Source of the DNA: a virus
Direction: 5' to 3' (one strand)
IMG/VR virus record: IMGVR_UViG_3300030329_002034
Coordinates: 1-39,564 of that record
Length of the DNA stretch: 39,564 nt
The position numbers and the translations under genes are program-made. Of this stretch, positions 8,950 to 18,800 are shown piece by piece. The stretch's first letter is position 1, and every line of letters starts with the position of its first letter. The notes under the pieces are model-generated. The model searched no databases and had not been told where the DNA came from. It saw only the letters and a list, made by a program, of their open reading frames with translations.

Positions 8950-9786
8950 CTATATGAGATCAGGCATTCCTAATTTTTTAGCGGCGGAGTTCGCCTGCTC
9001 TGTAGAAATACCAGGATCTCCTGAATTATATCTATCAATAATAGATTCTGCGTCAGTTGGTGCTACGTCTACTGCCGGCTGAGAAGTTCCATATGTAGAA
9101 GGTGAAGTGTTTGACTGTAAGCGTTGTTCGAGCTTTGCGGCTCTACCCAATGCCTTAGCAACCTTTTCCATAGCTACAGGATCAGAGATACCATCAAGTT
9201 CTGAGTAATTAATTCCGTTCTGAGTAGCAAGTTCATAAGCTCTTGCCTGTTGAGAACGCTGATTTATCTCACCCATCAGTTTTTGATTTTGAGATGTAGT
9301 CTCTCGATTTGCAATTTCTGTCAGAAACGCTCTCTTTGCAAAGGCACTCTGTTCTTGCGAAATCTGTTGAGCAGTCATCTCATCCATCCCTTGTGCTATC
9401 AACTTCTGTCTCTGTTGCTCTTGATATACTTCTACCTGCTGATTAAGATTACTCTCTTCAGCTTGTTTTCTAGCCTGGTAAGCCTGTTCTTCCATCTGCT
9501 TATTAGCCTTTTCAAGTTCCGCAATTCTTTTATCATTTGAAGATTGTAGTTTACGAAATTCTTCTTGACTATAAGTTCGATCTGTAACAGATGTACCTTC
9601 ACTAGGCGTAGCGGAGATAGTTGTCTCCGTTGGCTGTGCAGTATCTACTGCCTGTTCTTCAGTTTGGGGAACTGCTTCCGTTACAGATGTAGGTTCACTA
9701 GATGACTCTTCATTAAGAAGAGGTACCTGCTCTGCACCTGTAGATTCTGCCGAATCCTGTTCTGGAACATTATTTTCTGTGACCAT
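8950..9786 (-). CDS. scaffold-like protein
   Basis: 278 residues from the ATG at 9786, chosen because GGAGG precedes it by five bases; an upstream in-frame ATG at 9828 lacks such a site. The first ~95 residues are acidic and disordered (rich in Glu, Thr, Ser, Gln). From about residue 95 to 200 comes a long coiled-coil of Glu, Gln, Lys and Ala (FRKLQSSNDKRIAELEKANK and the QVEVYQEQQRQKLIAQGM stretch), then a short C-terminal helix. Acidic disordered head, central coiled coil and position immediately before the coat gene are the marks of phage scaffolding proteins, which guide procapsid assembly and then leave. Confidence 0.8.
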   Translation of the reverse strand: MVTENNVPEQDSAESTGAEQVPLLNEESSSEPTSVTEAVPQTEEQAVDTAQPTETTISATPSEGTSVTDRTYSQEEFRKLQSSNDKRIAELEKANKQMEEQAYQARKQAEESNLNQQVEVYQEQQRQKLIAQGMDEMTAQQISQEQSAFAKRAFLTEIANRETTSQNQKLMGEINQRSQQARAYELATQNGINYSELDGISDPVAMEKVAKALGRAAKLEQRLQSNTSPSTYGTSQPAVDVAPTDAESIIDRYNSGDPGISTEQANSAAKKLGMPDLI

Positions 9787-9870
9787 TAAAGCCTCCACAG
9801 TTGTCTTATAACACCTTACAGATGTCACAAAATTTTTATAGGTTTCTTATATATTAGTACGAATAGAGTA

Positions 9871-12800
9871 TTATTGTAAAGCGTTTGGATCTGCGATTTC
9901 TGGATATCTCTGCTCTATAGCTTCTATTCTAGGTTGATTGAATCTATACCTATCAGGTGCTTCATTAGGAGTAACTCCTTCTGGATAGTCTTGTGCATGT
10001 ACTTTGTCAATTATATTTCTAGCTTCTTCTGATTTAACAAATCGACCAAGAGTACTTATTGCATCATATAAATCTTTATGCTTTAGTATTTCTTCAGGGA
10101 TTGCCTTGTAATTTATATTTGCATAAAGATAATTCAACTGAAGTTCAGAAACATTAGGAGCAACTTCCTCTTCAAATCTTGCCCATATTCCAGCTTCTCC
10201 TCGAACTCTTAGCTGTTCCCCTTCTCCTGCGGCTTCGTATTCCCTTGCTATTTGCTTATATCTAGTCCAAGCTATTGCAATATTAGGATCTTCATTCGGA
10301 GCATGATATATAATATCCTGTCTCTCATCATTGTCTATATCCCAGTTATTTTCACGAGCCTGTAATTTATATATCATGTCGTTTTGTTTTCTAAAATCTC
10401 TTCTTATTTCAAAAAATTCATCGCTGACCTGTCTTATTAATTGTTTTCTGGTCTCTGTTCTAGGAGCTTTTATACTTGCTTCATATTGTTCTCCGAGCTT
10501 TTTCAATGCCTGAAACTCAAGGTACTCCTGTTCCGATAGTAACATTGTCCATTTGTCAGGTTGATACTGTCCTCCCATTTCTATACCTGCACTTATAATT
10601 TTTCTTTCGTAGGGCCAAAGTTGATTATATCCTCTGCCAAATACAGCTTCAGATAAATCCTCTTTTGTATGGTAAGAATTTGAACCACCTCCAACAAAGG
10701 ACAATAATGATAACCATCCAACTGATTCGTTTTTCCAATTTTCCCCTTCTCCGATAAGAAGAGTTCCGGGCATGTTTACAGCTTCTCTCACTTCTTGTAA
10801 CGCCAGTGGTACAAATCTGTTCCCGGCTTCATTTCTTAAGGAATCAGGATCTGCTAAATCTATATCTTCTCCGTAGTAGTTTCTTCCTCTTATCATATCT
10901 AGTGCTATATTAAATTGAGGAGAAGTTTTACTTTTCAGAAATCTTAAGAGTTGATTGCCTCTTCCCCCGTAGACAGGAACAGAATCTCCCTGTGCATTAG
11001 TAGTCTTACCAGATATAATCTTCCATGTATTTGAGATTATATTTCCGTAACCTGCATTTAGATCTATTCTTTGAGGACCCCATTTTCCCTTTCCAAAATC
11101 GGTAGATTCAGGATCATCTTGAACATCAGCTCCTCCCGCTTTCATTATACCTATTACCATTCCAATCAAAGCAGATGTCTTAACTAAATCAAAAATGATT
11201 GTATTTCGAGCCCATTTCGCTCCGGCATTATGAGCCATAAGTATGGATAGGGGAACTTGATACCTTGAAACAAAAAGTCTTGCAGACCAAAAAACACCAT
11301 TGGTTACTGGAGCTATTTTATTTAGATCGAATCCTGTTTCTCTGCCGAATATCTTTATCTTACCTAGATCCCCTCTACCTGTAGCATAATTTACAAACTT
11401 GGCGTATTGCTTAACATTTACATTCATTTTTGGAGTATCGTGCTTATACCCCTCACTGATCATTTTTTTATACGCGGCTAACATAGACTTAAACCTAAGA
11501 GCATTTAAGAAAGTGGCATGAAATCTTGAACTATGAGAAATTCCAGGAATCTTATTTGCTATTCCTGATATAAATGCTTCCTCTCTTTCATAAAGAGTAT
11601 CTCTTGCAAAGTACAATTCGCCGACATCTTGGAAGTATTTGAACAACGGATGAGACTCCATCTCTGCATTTACCTTGTGCATATTACCTTCGGATAGCAT
11701 AGCCTTAAGCGCGGGACCTATAGAAGCTCCCCATTCTTTAGGATAAGGAGCCAGTAAAATTCCTCCCTGTCTAAGTAATCCCGAAAGATCAATAGACGAC
11801 ATAACACTTCTAGGTATGTTCCAAACACCTACTACAAAATCCCAAAGATTTCCAAAGGAAGACCTTTGTGCTTTTGCAAGTTCATCTATTATTTCCTTTC
11901 CGAATACAACTTCTAAGGCATCTAGTTCTCCGCTTGTTAATATTTGACCTTTAGTTCTTTTCCATTCGGCTCTTGCTTTAGTTATATCTGCATCTACTCC
12001 TACAAGTTTTCTTAGTCCATCTGCAAAACGCCTAGCAGTTCCCGCCTGATAATAGTTATCCCTTACAGATATATCTGCAATCTTATCCCAACCACTTTTA
12101 AACACAGCATAAAATTCTGTTTTAGTCATTTCAGGAGTTGTGACAGTTGTTTCTATCTGAGCTTCTCCCTGAGCCTTTGCTATTATCGGAAGCCTTTTTA
12201 TGTCGTAGGGATCCTGAGCGAAAATTGCCGCAGGTTTTTTTCTCTTTCTTGCAAGCTCAGTCTGAGTTGCATCTCTTAACTTTCTTTCTCTTGAAACCCA
12301 AGATGTTACCCTGCCTCTCCATGCGTTCGCTATTTCATCAGTTGCTTGTCTTGAAAGTTCTCCAGTTGAAGTTATTGCTCCATCCTTTTTAATAATATCT
12401 GCTACATATTTTGGTACATGATCCTTTTCTCCTCCCCATTCAATTTCATAATAATCTTTATTTACCTTTTGAATAGATTTTGCTATTGCTTTTTTAGGGC
12501 TTTCAACGGGAGCGTCACCTATTTCTTCGTTTATTTTTTTCAAAATATCTATACGTTTTTGTAATTCCATTTGGGCATCTGTCAAAGGACTTGATAATTG
12601 ATCAATGTCTTCCCCATTTAGTTTGCCTATACTTTTTCCATCCTTATCTTTAGGTGCGTCTTCCCAGGGGTCAGTAACTCTTTTAAATTCAAATCCTCCT
12701 CCTTTTTCTATATCGTAAGCCTCTCTTATTTCTTCAGCGCCATCTTCGTAGTCTGCACTTTTAGGATTAGGTCTAGCTCCGTTATCAATAGTCGTATACC

Positions 12801-15800
12801 TATTTGTTCCTTCTACTACCATTCTTTCTGCATCTTCCGCCTCACGAGCAAAAAGTATTGGAGCTCTACTCATAAAAGATGAATCTTGATATCTCTGCTG
12901 AGAATTATGGCTACCAGCTCTAATACCTTTTTTATTTAAATCTGCTACATAATTATCATAGAATGAATTTTTTACATAATCTGTAGTTCTTTCCAAGTTA
13001 AAGGCTCTTGAAATTGCATTATCCATACCTAAACTTGTCTTTAGGAGTAACTCCTTCTGAACAAGTTGTTTTTGTTGGAAACTTGTCTGTCTATTCCTTA
13101 TATATTCAGAATACTTACCTACTGGCTTTTCATTGGAAACAAAATCTCCCATATAATTTCTAGGGGTTTGATCTGGTTTTGTCTTACTATGGTATTCCCT
13201 TACCCACTTTCTATATCCTTCAAATAATTCAGCTATACTTTTACCATGCTTAGAGGCGTTAGCGTCTGCATAGTTATTCCATATCCACTCTCTAATATGC
13301 CCCATTCTAGACGAGTTTTTATATGGGTTTCTGGTGAATTTCGGAACTAATTCAATTTGATCTTCTATGCCAAGACCAGCCCATTGATCTTCTTCTGATA
13401 GAGGATACTCTTGATGGGATACTCCCATCCTACTTATTTTATTTCTTTCTGCTGTATGTTTATTTTTTGCTATTCTTTTTTGAAGTTCTGACGGATCTAA
13501 ATCCTTTAATAATTTCACCGAATAGAGTCCTTCATCAGGGCTCATTCGACTAGCCCTATCAATAGCATCGACATAGTCTCTACTTGGTTTTAGCCCCTTT
13601 TTTACTCCATACTCTTGCATAAGCATTTCTACATAACGATTAAACATTACTGCATGATCAAGCAACATTGAAACACTATTTATAGGATCATCCCAATCAC
13701 CCGTTCCGTTTATAACCCCATTCTTTCCTGTAAATTTATCTAATATATCTGTATAACGAACTTCCCTGTTAATTCCTTCAGGCAATAAAAATCTTCTATA
13801 CAAATCTTCCATCCAATTCGAATAAGCAGATGACTCTACAGTTGTTTTAGCATTTTCCAAGAGGGGTTTCATTGATTCATTAAATTTATTAAATTGCCCT
13901 ATAGCGTCAAGCGGCTCAGTCCATTCATCTTGAGTTCCGGATATTAAGTCCCTGAATGTATTTTCATGTATACGTAAGTAATTCATATCTAACATATCAA
14001 GAACGGAATCGTTTCTACTTAAAATACTTTCAAGTAAAGATAGTCTTGAATGACCAACAGTTTTATTAATATAATCATGCCAATCAAGAGTTCTTTGTGT
14101 ACCTGAGTTCTTTTGAAATTGAGTTACTAAGAATCCTTCATATGTCTGATCATTTCCATTTGACTCTAGTAACCTTACATAATCAAATATATTCCATCCA
14201 GCCCCTGCTTGACTGAAATCTCTGTTCATTACCGGCTCCGGTCCGCTTCTAACCGGTGCATTCCCCATCATGCCTGCCATAGGTCTAAGCTCTTCTACTA
14301 TAGGAATTTGCCCAAGTGCACTATTCTCAATAATATATTGAGCTTGCATCATTGCTTTTTTTGTAGACCTTTCAAAGATATCGAAGAAATCATTATATTT
14401 ATTATTTAAAATATCATCTAATAGAGTTCTGTTTTCTAAATTTAAAGCATACCCATCATATTGGGTGCTCATCGCGTCGTTTATATTTCTAATTGCTCGT
14501 TGTTCTGCCTCAGGATCAATAGTAAACTTGTCAACAGTTGGCTTAATAGGATTTAATTGATAATCTCTAATTACTCGATGGGCTTCAGGATCGTAACTAC
14601 CCATCATAATGTTATATGCGTCTTCTCTGAAGATTAATCCAGGTCTATGATAATTTCCTAATGGTAGTATAGGATTTCCATATATATCTTTATCTGGAAT
14701 AAAATGAGATGCTCTTTCCCTTGCAGATAAACTTTCGAATGACTGCCCCTCTAATCTTATTGTAGGAAATTCTTTAGGATTAGTTGTATTTAAATGTCTA
14801 TTTTTTCCGTATTTAGTTATCTGAGGGCTAAGTAAAGATGGATCTCCCTTGAATCCAAATTTATATTGCCAGTCTCTTATAGTGCTTATCATTGTATGAA
14901 TTTTTGCATCTCTCTTCATGCCCTTTGTTAGGTGAGATGTGCGCCAGGGGTATTCGTCTATCCGTGAATCATATTTATCCCCTAATTCATGGAGGTCCAT
15001 CATTCTTCTTATTGAATAATTATGATTTAGATCTACATAACTAAAACTATCTATTGCCCCAAGATCTCCAATTATTTCAAGTTCACCGGGCTTACGGATT
15101 TTTATGTGCTTATTAAATTGCTGTAACACTTCAAGCCCTCCGCTCACTAGCTCGCCTGCCCACTGAGAAGGCTCTGGTAGATCAGAAACAAATTCTAAGT
15201 CTGAAGGAGTTTCTAGTTCCCGTTTAATCCCCTCTACCGGAAGGGTACTATCAAGAAATATATGATTACCATTAGGTACATTTAATCTAACTGCATGTAA
15301 TATTCCTTGTGCCTGATAGTCTTTAGTTGGGTTATACAGCTTAGGATTATAAAGATATAAAGCCTTCATTGACGCCTGAACTAAACTTTCGGTAAATTCA
15401 AAGCCTGAATCACCTCTTACAAGTTTCTTAAGTTCAGGTAAATCAAAGCCAAGCCTACGTGCTTCTGCTAATCGAGGTATATTCTGAATATTTTTATATC
15501 TGGTTCCAAGATCTCCTAGAAAATTTTTATTCCAAGTACTAGCAGTATGAAAAAATACTCCATCTCCAAAAACGCTGTTTAGGGTAGCCATGTCCTGGTC
15601 TGCTGTAAATCCTATATATTTAGCGGCGTTACTATTATTCCACCATAGAGTTGCCTTGAGAGAACCATCTTCTAGTCTCCAATTATTTGCATCTACAATA
15701 GCAGAGTAAATACCTGACGAATCTCTATTATCTGAAAATTTTTTTATCCATGCGCCCGCAACTGTATCGTCTACAATACCTTCGTTTTTTACAATATCGT

Positions 15801-18800
15801 CTAGTCTTCTGTTGGTATATATATTTATCAGTCTTAAAATATTCTGCATCTTCACCATCAGCTCAAACTCTTGTGTGTGTATGTCCTTCTGTCCTGTACG
15901 AATGAGAGTATCTCTTGTCACCTCATCATTCAGAAGGTCTCTTAAGAAGATTTCTACCCCCATAGTCTTTCCTCCAGGCTTTAGATTTATAGGATCAAAA
16001 GGACCTGTTGGTATATCAGTAGTGCCAAATATGTCTAAAATAGGAGTAGTGCCCCCGGGGTCACTCGAAAGCCACCTATCGGTTCTCTTGGCAAGTTCAA
16101 GCCAATTTATCGGATCTAAATCCCCAGGTCGAGGTACATCATACCCTCCTATGTCATACGGCAGTTCCTTGAGTCCAACTCTTTTCATAAATAAAGAAAC
16201 ATCGAACCTTCCTATCGGTCCTGTATACCATTCTATTTGCTTCCGGGTAAGAGGAACAGGTTCTAACACTCCACCATAAAAACCCATGCGAGACGGACCT
16301 CTTAATTTCATCAGTTCATCAGGGCTATATTGTTCAATTTGTAAAATGGGATTAGTTCTTGGTTGAGGGTTTAGAACTTCATCTATATTGGGATCTCTTA
16401 GACCCTGAAACGGACTTCTTGTATAGCGAAATCTTTGAAGTAAAATATCTCTTGCTCTTGTTATCGAGTCATTCTCTATTTGCATACCCTTTATTAGATT
16501 TTTTGTCACCTCTGGATCTAGGTCTGGATCAGGGCGACGCCCTTGCCAGCTATGCAATTTAGTTATTCTCTTTGCCAAAGATTCTTGAGAGCCAAACTGT
16601 GCAAATAAGTCAGATATTCTTTGGCTTCTTAAAAATTTATCACTAGAAACATCTACCCCTCTATACTGAATCTCTCCTTCAGTAAGGACTGAAGTAATAG
16701 GAGGGTTTTCAGGATCTATATATTCTGCCCAAAACCTAGACATAATCTCGTCACCCTGTTTACTAAGGGTATTATTTCCAAGAGCTCCCAACCCAATATC
16801 TTCTAAAAAGTCTTCGGCATTAAAGTCATTTATTGGTTTTCCTAATCTTATAACTTCTTTAAAACGTCTCAACTGACTGTTCGTAGCTGTAGCTACCCAA
16901 AGTTCATGTTTATTTGATTCTGAATTTATTCTTTTATATTCAAAGTCATCTAAAAACTGGTGAGAATTTAGAGATCCCGGAGAACTAGGATCGAGATGTT
17001 TAGCTCCACGTTCAGCATTTAATAAATCGTAGTCTTTAGGAAACCCTTCTGCTGGATCCAAAAACCATCTTAATATATTTGAGCCGGGTATTTTATTGAT
17101 ATCTGCATTGGTTACCTGATCTCCTAAATTAGTAACGAAATCTAAATTTGATCCGCTTAAATTTACCTTTCTTAAGGTTGTACCAATAGCTTTTGTTATA
17201 ATATCTAAATAAGTTCCTAACTCGCTATTACTATAACCAGTTAATAATTTACCTTTATTTTTTTGCCATCTTACAATAATTTCGGGCAATGCTTCAGCTT
17301 CGGCATCTGTAAGTAATTTTCTAATTGCTTCTGTTTGTTCATCAGTTAGTTTTCTGTCTCCTATCGCCCATACATCTGTAGCTTCGTAATTATTTCTTGC
17401 CTTAAAGATATCTCTTGAATCAAAAGCACGGGCAATCCCTTTGTGTTTATCTTGTCTGATACCTATATTATCTATCCACCATCTCATTATTGGGTCCATA
17501 TGCCCTCTATAAGCCTCAGGGGATATTGCATGCTTAATAAAATTATCAAAGATGTGAGTGGTTTCATGTATAACTGTATCTGCAACTACCTGAGGATCTG
17601 TTTTACTTTTAGGATCAATATTAATTGATACAAATTTTCTAATTAAACCAAACTGTTGTAGTAGTCGAGATGTTGCTTCCTCTTTATTTGTAAACCTAGA
17701 TACTGGATATGGTGTAGGCATATCTCCGGAGTACGCCTCAACTTGTTTGATATCAAATCTCTCACCTCCAGTACGCTTAAAGAATCTTTCTCTTGCATCT
17801 TGATCTAATATTTGAATATTATCAAATAGTCGACCAAATCCTTTTCCGTCAGGGATTCCTAGTAATTGTTCATGTATATCGTTAATCGCTACTTCCATAT
17901 CCTTAAGGAATGGTAAGGTTAATTTTCCTGCTTCATCTCCATAAACTTCTCCAATATATTTTGCAACATCTTCCGGTGTATCTATACGAAATGGTACATT
18001 CTTATAATGATCTAACCAATGCCCAACCTGTCGAGGAAGAGATACTTTTGTATAGGCATCTATTTCTTTCTGTATTTTTTTTCGTTGTTTGTTTAAATCT
18101 TTTAATATAGCTGTGTCTTTTTTTATTTCATTCTTAGAACTAGATTTATTTATATAATTAGGATACTCCCTATCAAACGACTCGTAATAACCAGTCTTAT
18201 GGCTATTAGTTATCTCTGTATCTTTTGCTTCTATTTCTTTAGTTACTTTTTCAAGATCTTTTTCAAGTCTTGTAAAATGCGGATTTTTTTCTGTTCGTAA
18301 TCTTTTAGCTATTTTTTCTTGTTGTTCAGCGACTGTTCCTATAGTCACTTCTCTGGTGGTAGCTTCTTTATCTCCCCAAGTTCTCAACTTTGCAAAATTT
18401 ACCCTATCCCATCTTTTTCTTGTAGTTTCTAAAAGTCGGTCTACGTTCTTATGAATAACATTTTTATTGACATCAATATTCATAAGATATGTAACCATAG
18501 CTCTATCTCTAAGATCTAGGTCAACAAGTTCTGGTTTTAGAAGTAACTGTGTAGCTAACTCTACGTCTCCTCCTAGTGGATCAGCCTTTACCAGTGCATT
18601 TCTAAGATGCTCTCTTTGTTCAGGTGTTTTAGTCTCATATCCATCTCCGACAATCCTTATTTTATCAATCGCTTTATTAAGGGCTTCAGGTGTAAATTTA
18701 TTATTTAATTTTCTGTACGCTTCTATTTCAGGTCTAAATGCCTTTACAAGATCGGTATTTCTGAATCTTCCTAACATTATTCCTATCGGCACACCTCTAT

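Noticed and set aside
6780-9000. Alanine pairs in late genes are mostly written GCC/GCG while single alanines use GCA/GCT, suggesting avoidance of GCWGC sites
   Set aside because: GCAGC and GCTGC still occur in the window (for example near 232, 307, 871 and 6821), so site avoidance is not supported without a full count.
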